64,000 bases of DNA from Micavibrio_A sp964539025 (GCA_964539025.1 CAZIFA010000009.1:1-64000), one strand, 5' to 3'; positions 16,967 through 25,549 are shown, counted from the first letter of the stretch. Notes: generated from the sequence alone by a model not told the origin. Translations and numbers: made by a program.

Positions 16967-18457
16967 ATGGCTGATCTAACCAATATGTCCCTCGCCGAAG
17001 CCGTGAAGGGTTTAGAGAAAAAAGAATTCTCCTCCGTTGAAATCACCAAGGCGCATTTGAAAGCGATGGAAGAACATCGCCACCTGAATGCGTATATCGT
17101 CGAGACGCCGGACGTCGCGCTTAAGATGGCCGAAGAATCCGACAAGCGCCGCGCAGCAGGCAAAGCAGGCTATCTCGAAGGCGCGCCGATCGGCGTGAAA
17201 GATTTGTTCTGCACGACGGGTGTACAAACCACCGCCGCATCCAAAATCCTCGAAGGTTTTATCCCACAATATGAATCAACGGTGACGAGCAAATTGTTCG
17301 CCGATGGCGCGGTCATGCTCGGCAAACTCAATCTCGATGAATTCGCGATGGGGTCCGCCAACACGACCTCCGGCTACGGCAACGTAATATCCCCATGGAA
17401 ACGCAACGACGGATCGAACGCGGATTTGACGCCGGGTGGATCGTCGGGCGGTTCCGCCGCCGCAGTGTCCGCGCGCTTGTGCCTGGCCGCAACAGGCACC
17501 GACACGGGCGGCTCTATTCGCCAGCCCGCCGCCTTCTGCGGCATCGCCGGAATCAAACCGACTTACGGTCGCTGTTCGCGTTGGGGTGTTGTGGCGTTTG
17601 CTTCTTCGCTCGACCAAGCCGGATCTTTCGGACGCACGCTCGAAGATGCATCCATGATGCTTAAATCCATGTCGGGTTTCGATCCGAAAGATTCGACAAG
17701 CGCCGATAAACCCGTGCCTGATTTCGTTGGCGCACTCGGCGGTTCGATAAAAGGATTGAAAGTCGGCATTCCAAAAGAATACCGCCCAGAAGGACTCGCG
17801 CCGGAAATCGAAAAACTCTGGGACAACGGGATTAAGTGGCTGCAAGATGCAGGCGCGGAAATCGTCAACGTGTCCCTGCCGCACACAAAATACGGATTGC
17901 CCGCCTATTACATCATCGCGCCTGCAGAATGTTCGTCGAACCTCGCACGCTATGACGGTGTGCGCTATGGATTGCGCGTCGATGGCAAAGACCTGACAGA
18001 GACGTATGAGAAAACGCGTGCGAAAGGTTTCGGAGATGAAGTCAAACGCCGTATCATGGTCGGCACGTATGTTTTGTCCGCCGGATATTACGATGCGTAT
18101 TACATCAAGGCACAAAAAGTCCGCCGCCTGATTTTGCAGGACTTCCTAGACGCGTACAAACAATGTGATGTTATTCTCGCACCGTCTACGCCTTCCGCTG
18201 CATTTGCCATCGGTGAAAATGAAGACGACCCGATCAAGATGTATCTGAACGACGTATTCACCGTCACGGTGAACCTCGCTGGATTACCCGGTCTTTCCAT
18301 TCCGGCGGGGTTGAACCACGAAGGCTTGCCGCTAGGTCTTCAACTTATCGGCCGCCCGTGGGATGAGGAAACCATCATCCGTGCCGGTGGCGTGATCGAA
18401 AAGGCCGCGAACTTTACGGCCGTTCCTTCGTTGTTAAATATGAAGAAGGCTGCTTAA
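16967..18457 (+). CDS. gatA: Asp-tRNA(Asn)/Glu-tRNA(Gln) amidotransferase subunit A
   Basis: A 496-residue amidase-signature enzyme that releases ammonia from glutamine for the GatCAB reaction. The Ser-cisSer-Lys triad is readable: Lys in IGVKDLFCTTG, cis-Ser in TPGGSSGGSAAAV and the nucleophile Ser in GTDTGGSIRQPAAFCG. The ATG at 16967 was chosen over an open upstream reading because GatA homologues begin near MADLTNMSLAEAV and the upstream frame runs through gatC. Translation is probably coupled to gatC. Confidence 0.97.
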   Translation: MADLTNMSLAEAVKGLEKKEFSSVEITKAHLKAMEEHRHLNAYIVETPDVALKMAEESDKRRAAGKAGYLEGAPIGVKDLFCTTGVQTTAASKILEGFIPQYESTVTSKLFADGAVMLGKLNLDEFAMGSANTTSGYGNVISPWKRNDGSNADLTPGGSSGGSAAAVSARLCLAATGTDTGGSIRQPAAFCGIAGIKPTYGRCSRWGVVAFASSLDQAGSFGRTLEDASMMLKSMSGFDPKDSTSADKPVPDFVGALGGSIKGLKVGIPKEYRPEGLAPEIEKLWDNGIKWLQDAGAEIVNVSLPHTKYGLPAYYIIAPAECSSNLARYDGVRYGLRVDGKDLTETYEKTRAKGFGDEVKRRIMVGTYVLSAGYYDAYYIKAQKVRRLILQDFLDAYKQCDVILAPSTPSAAFAIGENEDDPIKMYLNDVFTVTVNLAGLPGLSIPAGLNHEGLPLGLQLIGRPWDEETIIRAGGVIEKAANFTAVPSLLNMKKAA

Positions 18458-18460
18458 CCT

Positions 18461-18628
18461 GTGGGCTTATTTGATTTCCTTCGCGACGCCTTCAAGCCAA
18501 CGGACCCTTTGTTCATGGAGGTTCAGATGCGTGCGATGTCCATGCTTTGTGAACCCAATCCTGACAACGACAGCCCGGTAAATTCCGGCGAACCGCCCGC
18601 ACAACCACAACAACCGTCACCAAAGTGA
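18461..18628 (+). CDS. Small 55-residue protein after gatA
   Basis: A GTG three bases after the gatA stop opens a frame for MGLFDFLRDAFKPTDPLFMEV-, ending in a Pro/Gln/Ser-rich tail (EPPAQPQQPSPK). The first 30 residues could form an amphipathic helix. The frame ends 10 bp before the next gene, so it neatly fills the gap in an operon. There is no family I recognise. Support is positional (tight fit, GAAGAAGG upstream), not similarity. Confidence 0.5.
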   Translation: MGLFDFLRDAFKPTDPLFMEVQMRAMSMLCEPNPDNDSPVNSGEPPAQPQQPSPK

Positions 18629-18638
18629 AAGAAGCTGC

Positions 18639-19283
18639 ATGAACGATATCGCACAACCGCAACTCTTCGTTTTCGCCGGACGTCCGGGCGCTGGAAAATC
18701 CACGCTGGCCGATATGTTGGGTGAAAAATACGGTTTTGTACGGGTCGATAAAGACGACTCGACCTTTAAAACCAACGACATCATTCGGGAACGGCACAAA
18801 GCGCACGAAGGCACTGGCATTGATTTCTGGGAAACGCCGGAATGCAAAAAAATTCTCGAGCCCGCCTTATATCGCGAAGTCTTTGAGCGCGCCTATGGGT
18901 TGTTGCGCGAGGGGAAAAACTGCGTCGTCGACGGCCCACTTTTGAAAGAGGCAGAAGACCCCAACTATCCCGCTTTCATCGACAGCATCGTTCGCGCCAA
19001 TGGCCTGAATACAAAAGTGACGTTCTTCTGGTTTACGCTGTCGGCAGATGCACTCAAACGCAATATATTTACCCGCGATGCGGAACGCGATTACGCGAAA
19101 ATGCGCGACTGGGATAGTTATATTGCGGGCATAGATTTTAATTTTAGGCCTGTCTTCGCATATAATTTAGTAGATACGTCCTCACAAACGCCTCAGGAAT
19201 TGTTCGCCTATATCGAAAGCATTGCCCACCCCAGAGGCAGCACGACCAACCCTCTATCCTCTGCAAAAGGATACGAGCCATGA
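18639..19283 (+). CDS. P-loop kinase of the AAA_33/zeta-toxin-like group
   Basis: A 214-residue cytosolic protein with Walker A FAGRPGAGKSTLADML (about residues 10-25), a DKDD motif after strand 2 and VVDGPLLKEAE in the Walker B region. The layout matches small ATP-dependent kinases (AAA_33, chloramphenicol-phosphotransferase/zeta-toxin-like) that phosphorylate small molecules. The substrate cannot be read. No antitoxin-like partner is adjacent. Its stop overlaps the start of the following secreted-protein gene by four bases, so the pair is co-translated, and it lies in the gatCA operon direction. Confidence 0.75.
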   Translation: MNDIAQPQLFVFAGRPGAGKSTLADMLGEKYGFVRVDKDDSTFKTNDIIRERHKAHEGTGIDFWETPECKKILEPALYREVFERAYGLLREGKNCVVDGPLLKEAEDPNYPAFIDSIVRANGLNTKVTFFWFTLSADALKRNIFTRDAERDYAKMRDWDSYIAGIDFNFRPVFAYNLVDTSSQTPQELFAYIESIAHPRGSTTNPLSSAKGYEP

Positions 19284-19810
19284 AATACCTGTTCATATTT
19301 TTAATACTGCTGCCGCTATCCGCGCAGGCGCAAACCTTTGTTTCCAAAGACACGGCCAACGCCTATTACGCGAACTGCGTCAAAACACCGCCATCCCAGA
19401 ATTTTTCGCAAGAAGGACAGCAAATATTCTGCGCCTGCACCGCCGCGCGCATGACGCAGTTTTTCACTATGGAAGACTGGCAGCAAATCGTGAACCGTGG
19501 ACCGAAACTGCGCGAAGCCGATAACCGCATGCTGGTTAATGTAACCGCGTGGTGCCTGCAAGAACCTACCAGGGCCTACTATTACAACACCTGCATCAGT
19601 GACACTAACACCGCCAGTTACGGCAACCCTCAACAAATATGCTCATGTCTGGGCGACGCCATGGGGTTGCATGTTCAGGGGAGCGCGCCGCGCATATTTG
19701 CCGAAGCGCTGACCAAAGACCCGAATATAGCTGACCCAATGGTTTACCTTCTCGGCGATTCAGGTTTTCAGCAATTTGCGCGTACACAACTCACGCGATG
19801 CCTTAAATAA
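19280..19810 (+). CDS. Secreted protein with two CxC-containing half repeats
   Basis: A 176-residue protein with a clear signal peptide (MKYLFIFLILLPLSAQAQ, cleavage after AQA). The mature part has an internal duplication: AYYANC(x18)IFCACTAA around residues 30-55 and AYYYNTC(x15)QICSCLGDA around residues 95-120, each a tyrosine pair, one Cys, then a CxC. That arrangement suggests disulfides in the periplasm. The family is unknown to me. The start overlaps the kinase gene (ATGA) and an AAAGGA SD lies upstream. A GC hairpin follows. Confidence 0.75.
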   Translation: MKYLFIFLILLPLSAQAQTFVSKDTANAYYANCVKTPPSQNFSQEGQQIFCACTAARMTQFFTMEDWQQIVNRGPKLREADNRMLVNVTAWCLQEPTRAYYYNTCISDTNTASYGNPQQICSCLGDAMGLHVQGSAPRIFAEALTKDPNIADPMVYLLGDSGFQQFARTQLTRCLK

Positions 19811-19853
19811 ATCATAATCGACGCCTAAGAATCTGATAGGGTTTATTCACGAA

Positions 19854-19872
19854 CCGCCCCTCCCCGGGGCGG
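19854..19872 (+). terminator. GC-rich hairpin, probable terminator
   Basis: CCGCCCC (19854-19860) pairs with GGGGCGG (19866-19872); GATTCTTTT follows. It separates the secreted-protein gene from the transporter gene. Confidence 0.55.
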
Positions 19873-19891
19873 GATTCTTTTGGGGTTTTTC

Positions 19892-20809
19892 ATGACCATT
19901 GCACAAAAAAATGTGCGCGCGATGATGTTGGCTGCCGTGGGTTTTAGCCTATATTCGTTCGGCGATGTGTTCGTCAAGGCGCAGGCCGCTAACTACGAAC
20001 CATATCAGATCGGTTTTTACATCAACCTGTTCTTCCTGCCCCTCGTATTAAGTTTTTCCAGCAAGCTCGGCGGCCTCGGCAACGCCCTTAGAACAAAACA
20101 TCTGAAACTTCATATTCTGCGTGCCTGCTGTGGCTTGCTTACCTTTTATATGATGACACGTGGATTCCATGTTCTGGGCATGGCAACATCCTACACGCTG
20201 ATTTTCGTCGCGCCATTCATCGCCACAATCATGTCCATTTTCGTCATGGGTGAAAAAATCCGCATCTACAGATGGTGTGCCATCGCCGCCGGGTTTACAG
20301 GCGTGCTCGTCGTCCTGCGCCCCGGCATTATCCCGATGGAACCTGCGGCGCTCGGCATTGTGCTTGCCGCCTTCGCCTACGCCACCGGAACCATGGTCAT
20401 CCGCAAGATCGGGGATAAGGAACCCCTGCTCTGTTTTTCCATGTTCGGATCGATGGCCCAGCTCGTCGTCTTCGGCGGGTATATGATCTACAAGGGCGAA
20501 ATGCAGCTTCCGGCCCTGAACCATCTCTGGTTCTTTGGCGCCACGGCCTTCATTCATATGTTCGCCAACTTCGCCGTCTCCCGCGCGTTCGGCAGCGGGG
20601 AAATGTCGGTCGTCGCGCCGTTCCATTACGTCCAACTCCTCTGGGGCGTGATTTTCGGTTACTTTATTTTCCACAACGTCATAGATTTGTGGACAGCCAT
20701 TGGCGGGGCCATTATTGTGGGCAGCGGTATTTACATGATCCACCGCGAACATGTCCGCCACCGTGAAATGACCCACGGGGTCGTGGCGAGCGGCAGCGCG
20801 GTGGAATAG
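19892..20809 (+). CDS. EamA-family (DMT superfamily) transporter
   Basis: A 305-residue inner-membrane protein with ten hydrophobic helices arranged as two EamA repeats: about residues 12-140 (AAVGFSLYSFGDVFVK ... TGVLVVLRPG) and about 155-290 (LGIVLAAFAYATGTMVIRKIG ... GAIIVGSGIYMIHREH). DMT transporters export or import small metabolites; the substrate is not deducible. I start at the ATG at 19892, not an upstream TTG. It sits 17 bp before gatB and may be co-transcribed with it. Confidence 0.9.
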   Translation: MTIAQKNVRAMMLAAVGFSLYSFGDVFVKAQAANYEPYQIGFYINLFFLPLVLSFSSKLGGLGNALRTKHLKLHILRACCGLLTFYMMTRGFHVLGMATSYTLIFVAPFIATIMSIFVMGEKIRIYRWCAIAAGFTGVLVVLRPGIIPMEPAALGIVLAAFAYATGTMVIRKIGDKEPLLCFSMFGSMAQLVVFGGYMIYKGEMQLPALNHLWFFGATAFIHMFANFAVSRAFGSGEMSVVAPFHYVQLLWGVIFGYFIFHNVIDLWTAIGGAIIVGSGIYMIHREHVRHREMTHGVVASGSAVE

Positions 20810-20826
20810 ATTTTAAGGACTGCACT

Positions 20827-22278
20827 ATGACGTATTTGTTGAAGGGCGAAACGGGGGATTGGGAAGTTGTGATCGGAATGGAAGTCCATGCGCAGATCAC
20901 CGCGAAGTCCAAACTTTTTTCCGGGTCTTCCGCGCAGTTCGGCGCGGAACCGAACACACAAGTTTCTATGGTCGATGCCGCGATGCCGGGTATGCTCCCC
21001 GTTCTCAATCAATATTGTGTCGAGCAAGCCGTGCGCACGGGCCTCGGCCTCAACGCCGCGATCAACACCCATTCGGTGTTCGAGCGTAAAAATTATTTCT
21101 ATCCCGACCTGCCGCAGGGCTACCAAATTTCGCAGTTCCTACACCCGATCGTCGGCAAAGGGATTATCGAGATTGATTTATCCGATGGTTCGACCAAGGA
21201 AATCGGCGTCACGCGTTTGCACATGGAACAGGATGCCGGAAAATCCCTACACGACCAGCACCCGACAAAATCTTTCGTCGACCTCAACCGTTCCGGTTGC
21301 GCGCTGATGGAGATCGTGTCCGAACCCGACATTCGCGGCCCCGAAGAAGCCGCGGCGTATCTGTCCAAACTCCGCATGATCCTGCGTTACCTCGGCACAT
21401 GCGATGGCAACATGGAAGAAGGCTCCATGCGCGCCGACGTCAACGTATCGGTCCGCAAACTCGGCGCGGGCCTCGGCACGCGGTGTGAGATCAAGAACGT
21501 GAACTCTGTGAAGGCCGTTCAGCAATCCATCGAATTCGAAGCGCGCCGCCAGATCGAAATCATCGAAGGCGGTGGCAAGATCAAACAAGAAACCCGCTTG
21601 TGGGACCCGACGAAACTCGAAACCCGCTCCATGCGTTCCAAAGAAGAAGCGCATGACTACCGCTATTTCCCCGATCCCGACCTTCTGCCGCTCGAACTCG
21701 ACCCGAAATGGATTACCGAGATCAAGGCGACGCTGCCGGAATTGCCGGATCAGAAAAAACACCGCTTTATGAAGGATTTTGGGTTGTCACTATATGACTC
21801 CACCGTCCTGATCGCCGAAAAAACCCGCGCGGAATATTTTGAATCCGCCGCGAACGATTCCGACCCGAAACTCGCCGCGAACTGGATTTTGAACGAACTC
21901 ATCGGCCTTCTGAACAAGGACGGACGCGACATCACCGAAAGCCCGATCAAGGCCAAACAGATCGGCGGCCTGATCGCGCTTATTCAAGACAACACGATTT
22001 CGGGAAAAATCGCCAAGGAAGTCTTCGCCGATATGTACGCGACGGGCAATGATGCCGCGAAAATCGTGGAATCCAAAGGCCTGAAACAAATCACAGACAC
22101 GGGCGCCATAGAAGCGATCATCGACAAGATTATCGCCGCCAACCCCGACAATGTCGCGGGCTACAAGGCCGGTAAGGACAAATTGTTCGGCTTCTTCGTC
22201 GGACAAGTCATGAAAGAAACGGGCGGCAAAGCCAACCCCGCGATCATCAACGATCTTCTTAAAAAGAAATTATCATAG
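20827..22278 (+). CDS. gatB: Asp-tRNA(Asn)/Glu-tRNA(Gln) amidotransferase subunit B
   Basis: A 483-residue GatB, the tRNA-binding and kinase-like subunit of GatCAB. WEVVIGMEVHAQITAKSKLFS, YPDLPQGYQISQF, and RTRLHMEQDAGKS-type (here GVTRLHMEQDAGKS) and EIKNVNSVKAVQQSIEFEARRQ are diagnostic, and the C-terminal YqeY-like tail (FFVGQVMKETGGKANPAI) is complete. SD AAGGA precedes the ATG. It is separated from gatCA by about 2.4 kb of unrelated genes on the same strand. Confidence 0.97.
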   Translation: MTYLLKGETGDWEVVIGMEVHAQITAKSKLFSGSSAQFGAEPNTQVSMVDAAMPGMLPVLNQYCVEQAVRTGLGLNAAINTHSVFERKNYFYPDLPQGYQISQFLHPIVGKGIIEIDLSDGSTKEIGVTRLHMEQDAGKSLHDQHPTKSFVDLNRSGCALMEIVSEPDIRGPEEAAAYLSKLRMILRYLGTCDGNMEEGSMRADVNVSVRKLGAGLGTRCEIKNVNSVKAVQQSIEFEARRQIEIIEGGGKIKQETRLWDPTKLETRSMRSKEEAHDYRYFPDPDLLPLELDPKWITEIKATLPELPDQKKHRFMKDFGLSLYDSTVLIAEKTRAEYFESAANDSDPKLAANWILNELIGLLNKDGRDITESPIKAKQIGGLIALIQDNTISGKIAKEVFADMYATGNDAAKIVESKGLKQITDTGAIEAIIDKIIAANPDNVAGYKAGKDKLFGFFVGQVMKETGGKANPAIINDLLKKKLS

Positions 22279-22291
22279 ATCGCCCCGCGCC

Positions 22292-22786
22292 ATGCTCATC
22301 ATAAAAACCTATCTGGATAAAGATGAATATGGCGGGCGCGGAGTTTTCAGCGCAGAGGATATCAAAAAAGGCGAAATCGTCTGGCAATATGACGAAGCGA
22401 CGACACGCATCCTGAGCATCGAAGAATACCGCTCCATCATGGCAACGGGCGGTTCCATCGCCGAAACGATCCGCAAATATTGCTACCCCTGCGTCCTGAA
22501 AAATAATAAACGCGTTCTAATGCACGATCTGGACAACGGGTCTTACATGAACCACAGCGACACCCCCAACACGGGCATGATCACCGATCCCGCGCACCCG
22601 CATTATAATCATCGGGAAGAGTTAAACATCGCCCTACGCGATATCGCCAAGGGTGAGCAGCTTACCTACGATTATTTCGAATTTATCGAGGGTGATCTAG
22701 AATCATGGGACGGAATCGAAACCTGCATGCAGTTCCTGATCGACATAAATCACCCCCGCACACGCCGTTACAAGATCGCCCTTTAA
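22292..22786 (+). CDS. SET-domain protein
   Basis: A 164-residue protein that is essentially a single SET domain: GGRGVFSAEDIKKGEIVW (N-SET), GSYMNHSDTPNTG (the NHS motif that closes the SAM site) and ALRDIAKGEQLTYDYFEF (C-terminal GEELxxDY motif). SET proteins methylate lysines using S-adenosylmethionine. A free-standing bacterial SET of this size has no known target here. It starts 13 bp after gatB. No clear SD is seen. Confidence 0.85.
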   Translation: MLIIKTYLDKDEYGGRGVFSAEDIKKGEIVWQYDEATTRILSIEEYRSIMATGGSIAETIRKYCYPCVLKNNKRVLMHDLDNGSYMNHSDTPNTGMITDPAHPHYNHREELNIALRDIAKGEQLTYDYFEFIEGDLESWDGIETCMQFLIDINHPRTRRYKIAL

Positions 22787-22868
22787 CCATTTTTCTCCAC
22801 GATCCTGCCGCAATTCAGGCCATTCGCAGGTATTTATCGGCGATCAGCATTTTTTTGTTGGAATCTGT

Positions 22869-22890
22869 GCGTCTTTATATATAAAGACGC
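22869..22890. promoter_or_regulatory. Perfect 22-bp palindrome abutting a start codon
   Basis: The two halves are GCGTCTTTATA and TATAAAGACGC with no loop. The right edge is five bases from the ATG of the YdcF-like gene, so it overlaps any ribosome site. It may be an operator, or a hairpin that ends the upstream transcript. Confidence 0.5.
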
Positions 22891-22895
22891 CCGCA

Positions 22896-23507
22896 ATGTT
22901 CACATCGAGATACATGATTGTCGCACTGGTTCTGATCGGGGGTCTTCTGACTTCGCCCGTGATTTACCATTATTTCAAAGGCAATCTCGTCCTCTTTTCC
23001 TTCCCTACCGAAGAAACCAAGGCCGACGCCGTCATGGTCTTTACAGGCTCGCCCGACCGTCTGGTTCAAGGGTACGAATCCTACCTGCGCGGCGAAGGCA
23101 AAAAACTGATGATAACGGGCCGCGATTACCCCAAGGACGCGAAAAAGGCCGAAGTGCGCAGACTTTCCCGCAAGGTAAACAAGGATAAGGTCTATATCGA
23201 CCTCAAGGCCCGCAATACGATAGAAAATGCCAAAAACGGTGCCGCATGGGCGTTGAAGAATAATGTAAAGAGTATCCTGCTTGTAACGACGGAAGATCAC
23301 ATGTCCCGCGCCTATTTTGAACTGCACAGGCTGCTGCCGTCACACGTCAAAATCTATACGGATGAAGTGCCGGGCGACATCGATTATCCCGGCATGGATT
23401 CCGAAACGGGTAGGCTGGTCTGCCGTATGTATGAAACCGCAACGGACACATCTTTTTGCTACCGTTCGCGCGATATTGTACGCACCCTCGAAAAACATCT
23501 ATCATAA
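22896..23507 (+). CDS. YdcF/ElyC-like (DUF218) membrane-anchored protein
   Basis: A 203-residue protein with one N-terminal transmembrane anchor (YMIVALVLIGGLLTSPVIYHY) and a DUF218 domain: ADAVMVFTGSPDRLVQGYESYLRG, KLMITGRDYP, DLKARNTIENAKNGAAW and SILLVTTEDHMSRAYFELHR. YdcF-type proteins are linked to envelope carrier-lipid metabolism, but the reaction is not settled. The start codon directly follows a 22-bp palindrome, and no SD is visible, so translation may be controlled or the true start may be downstream. Confidence 0.85.
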   Translation: MFTSRYMIVALVLIGGLLTSPVIYHYFKGNLVLFSFPTEETKADAVMVFTGSPDRLVQGYESYLRGEGKKLMITGRDYPKDAKKAEVRRLSRKVNKDKVYIDLKARNTIENAKNGAAWALKNNVKSILLVTTEDHMSRAYFELHRLLPSHVKIYTDEVPGDIDYPGMDSETGRLVCRMYETATDTSFCYRSRDIVRTLEKHLS

Positions 23508-23545
23508 TCCTCGCTAGTCCGCGCACTTCCCGCTATGGTCCTGCC

Positions 23546-24220
23546 ATGGACAACGCCTTTACCGTAGAACCTCTGGATAATCTTTTCGTACTCCGCGACG
23601 ATCTGATCGCTGGCGGAACAAAACGCCGCGCGCTCGATCTTTGTCTTAATGACATTCCACAGAAAAAGATTTTCTATGCAGGGACGATTTTCGGGCACGG
23701 CGCGCTCGCGCTGGCGCAAGCCTGCAAAGAACAAAACAAACAGGCGCATTTATATTTGTCCTCCAACGATGCCGAACATCCAATGCTTAAAAAATTGCGC
23801 GATACCGGCGCCAAAATCCACCGCGCAGGTCCAGTGCCCGTCGATGCGTTGCTGGATCAGGCCACGCGCGAAAAAGGGGAAGCCCACATCTTCCCGCTCG
23901 GCTTCGATGCCCCCGCCTTTCACAGCGCGATGTCCAAAGTCTTGCGCGAATTCGACATCTCCCCCTATTCCGAAATCTGGTGTCCCGCTGTCAGCGGCAC
24001 GATGGCCCGCGCCTTAAAATCCACCTTTACAAAAACACCGATCAAGGTTGTTGCCGTGACAAAAGACATTCAACGCGACCACACCGCGCCCGAAAAATAT
24101 CACCAACCCGCCCTGACCCCGCCGCCCTATCCGTCCTGCCCCTATACGGATGCCAAGGTTTGGCAGTTCGCGCAACAGCACGCAAAACCCGGTGCATTGA
24201 TATGGAATATTGCGGGTTAA
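23546..24220 (+). CDS. Short PLP-fold protein related to ACC deaminase/D-cysteine desulfhydrase
   Basis: A 224-residue protein. The N-terminal half follows the fold-type II PLP enzymes of the ACC deaminase group: NLFVLRDDLIAGGTKRRALDLCL, where GGTKRR matches the GGNKxRK motif carrying the PLP lysine, then IFYAGTIFGHGALALAQACKEQNKQ where the family has GAxQSNHxRQxA. At 224 residues it is about 100 shorter than typical, and PLP-phosphate loop motifs are weak, so it may be a reduced or non-catalytic relative. An in-frame ATG four codons upstream is also possible. Confidence 0.55.
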   Translation: MDNAFTVEPLDNLFVLRDDLIAGGTKRRALDLCLNDIPQKKIFYAGTIFGHGALALAQACKEQNKQAHLYLSSNDAEHPMLKKLRDTGAKIHRAGPVPVDALLDQATREKGEAHIFPLGFDAPAFHSAMSKVLREFDISPYSEIWCPAVSGTMARALKSTFTKTPIKVVAVTKDIQRDHTAPEKYHQPALTPPPYPSCPYTDAKVWQFAQQHAKPGALIWNIAG

Positions 24221-24221
24221 A

Positions 24222-24365
24222 GTCCTCTCCCATGGGGAGAGGATTTAGGTGAGGGGGTTCGATGGTGCTTTATTGGTGAGGTTCTAAACCCTCACCCCCT
24301 GCCTACACCGAAGCGAAGCTCCGGCTTCGCGCAGGCAGGCTGCCCTCTCCCTCAGGGAGAGGGGG
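24222..24365. repeat. Composite inverted repeat of CCCTCTCC/CCCTCACC type
   Basis: The left arm CCTCTCCCATGGGGAGAGG and GTGAGGGGG pairs with CCCTCACCCC and the right arm CCCTCTCCCTCAGGGAGAGGG. An inner hairpin AAGCGAAGCT-CC-GGCTTCGC sits in the middle. It fills the gap before the DUF4177 gene. A truncated relative of its outer arm is at 40963-40992. Confidence 0.75.
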
Positions 24366-24400
24366 TTGTAGCCTGTGCCATGACATATTATGCTGGCATT

Positions 24401-24625
24401 ATGAAACAGACTCGCGAATATAAAGTCATTCTCTACCGTGAAGGCATGCTCGGCTCCCTCTTTCTGGGCAGTTCGAAGGTCGATCCCGAACGCTTCACCG
24501 AATTCCTCAACCGCAACGCCGAACAAGGCTGGCGCGTCGTGACGATGGAAAAAGAATCCCGCCGCATGCTCCTCTTTTTTGATCGTGAAGCCTTCCTTGT
24601 CGTCTTGGAACGGGAGAAACAATAA
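24401..24625 (+). CDS. DUF4177-like small protein
   Basis: A 74-residue soluble protein starting MKQTREYKV. The EYKVILYREG...ERFTEFLNRNAEQGWRVVTMEKE layout, with NAEQGW as the core, matches DUF4177, a small alpha/beta domain of unknown function. A start seven codons upstream at 24380 is also open. Its stop overlaps the ATG of the next gene by one base (TAATG), so the two are translated together. Confidence 0.75.
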   Translation: MKQTREYKVILYREGMLGSLFLGSSKVDPERFTEFLNRNAEQGWRVVTMEKESRRMLLFFDREAFLVVLEREKQ

Positions 24626-24843
24626 TGAACCTGCACCGCGCCCTTATCTATTTCATCATAGGCCTTGCCGTCACGGGCGCGGCGCTCGTCATCCTGCAAA
24701 TCTGGGGGGTCGATCTCGGCGATCTGCTCTACAAGCTTCTGGCGACGATCGGCGTTCTGATCCTCCTCGCCGGATTCCTGCTCGTCGTCAAATCGGATTT
24801 TGGCGAACACAAACGCCTTAAAGACAATAATTTCATCGATTAA
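24625..24843 (+). CDS. Small two-helix membrane protein
   Basis: A 72-residue protein with two transmembrane helices (about residues 6-25 and 35-58) and a short basic tail (DFGEHKRLKDNNFID). It is coupled to DUF4177 by overlap and followed 12 bp later by a TerD-domain gene, so the three probably form one operon. The function is unknown; the pattern is that of a small membrane partner. Confidence 0.65.
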   Translation: MNLHRALIYFIIGLAVTGAALVILQIWGVDLGDLLYKLLATIGVLILLAGFLLVVKSDFGEHKRLKDNNFID

Positions 24844-24855
24844 AGGGACGCGTTC

Positions 24856-25446
24856 ATGGCCGGTCAGAAGCTTCCGCTTGATGTCACCATGAAGGCCCGC
24901 ATGCGCATCGTCGTGGCGATTAGTTGGGATGAGCGCGTAAAAAAAACCACTTTCATAGATAAGATCACTGGCAAGGATCAACAACACGATCTCGATATCT
25001 CCTGTTTCGTGTATGACGATGCTGGCGAATATATCGATTTCGTCGGGCCGATGGCGCAGGATTCAATGGACCAGACGGGCTGCATCTACCACAGCGGCGA
25101 TGACGCGACCGGACAAGGCAGCGGCGACGATGAGTTCATCTCGCTGGAACTGGCGGGCCTGCCGGGCGACACGGACCAAATTGTCTTTGTCACCGAGATC
25201 CGCTCCGACCATATGTTCGCCGATGTGGATGCCCCGTCCATGCGGATTGCCGACGGCATGACCGATAAAAACCTCGCCGAATTCGAAATGGCCAAAACGG
25301 AAGGAAAGGACCGGACCGCCTGCGTCATGGCGCGGATTTTCCGCCATAAATCCTCCCCAACCGGCTGGGGCGTCGAAATTATCGACCAATATCCGGACCT
25401 TGCGGACGTATCCGACTGGGGTTCTTACTTAAAACGCTATCTTTAG
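24856..25446 (+). CDS. TerD-family stress protein
   Basis: A 196-residue cytosolic protein with TerD-domain features: MRIVVAISWDER, LDISCFVYDDAGEYIDFVG, and SGDDATGQGSGDDEFISLEL, the calcium-binding acidic loop of TerD/TerE proteins. TerD proteins bind Ca2+ and take part in tellurite and general stress resistance; this one is a lone copy without terABCZ. SD AAGGGA lies ahead of the ATG. It is the third gene of a small operon with DUF4177 and the two-helix protein. Confidence 0.8.
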   Translation: MAGQKLPLDVTMKARMRIVVAISWDERVKKTTFIDKITGKDQQHDLDISCFVYDDAGEYIDFVGPMAQDSMDQTGCIYHSGDDATGQGSGDDEFISLELAGLPGDTDQIVFVTEIRSDHMFADVDAPSMRIADGMTDKNLAEFEMAKTEGKDRTACVMARIFRHKSSPTGWGVEIIDQYPDLADVSDWGSYLKRYL

Positions 25447-25484
25447 TTGATCCGGCCCATAAGTTCTGTTAATTCATTGGCTTG

Positions 25485-25499
25485 TGCGGAGCTGTGGCC
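25485..25499 (+). repeat. 15-bp copy of the tRNA-Ser 5' end
   Basis: TGCGGAGCTGTGGCC here is repeated exactly at 25547-25561, where it begins the tRNA-Ser gene. The 62-bp spacing and the short hairpin between them (GTCCGC/GCGGAC) suggest a small duplication or leftover end of an inserted element. Confidence 0.7.
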
Positions 25500-25549
25500 C
25501 CGTCCGCGAAGGCGGACAAATCTAAACCGAGGCCACGGATACGCGCTGC

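Noticed and set aside
17276..18115. A 279-codon reverse frame opposite gatA
   Set aside because: It overlaps a conserved gene completely and shows the composition of an antisense shadow.
18639..19283. Zeta toxin of a toxin-antitoxin pair
   Set aside because: The P-loop kinase fold fits, but no antitoxin-like gene is adjacent and the neighbour encodes a secreted protein.
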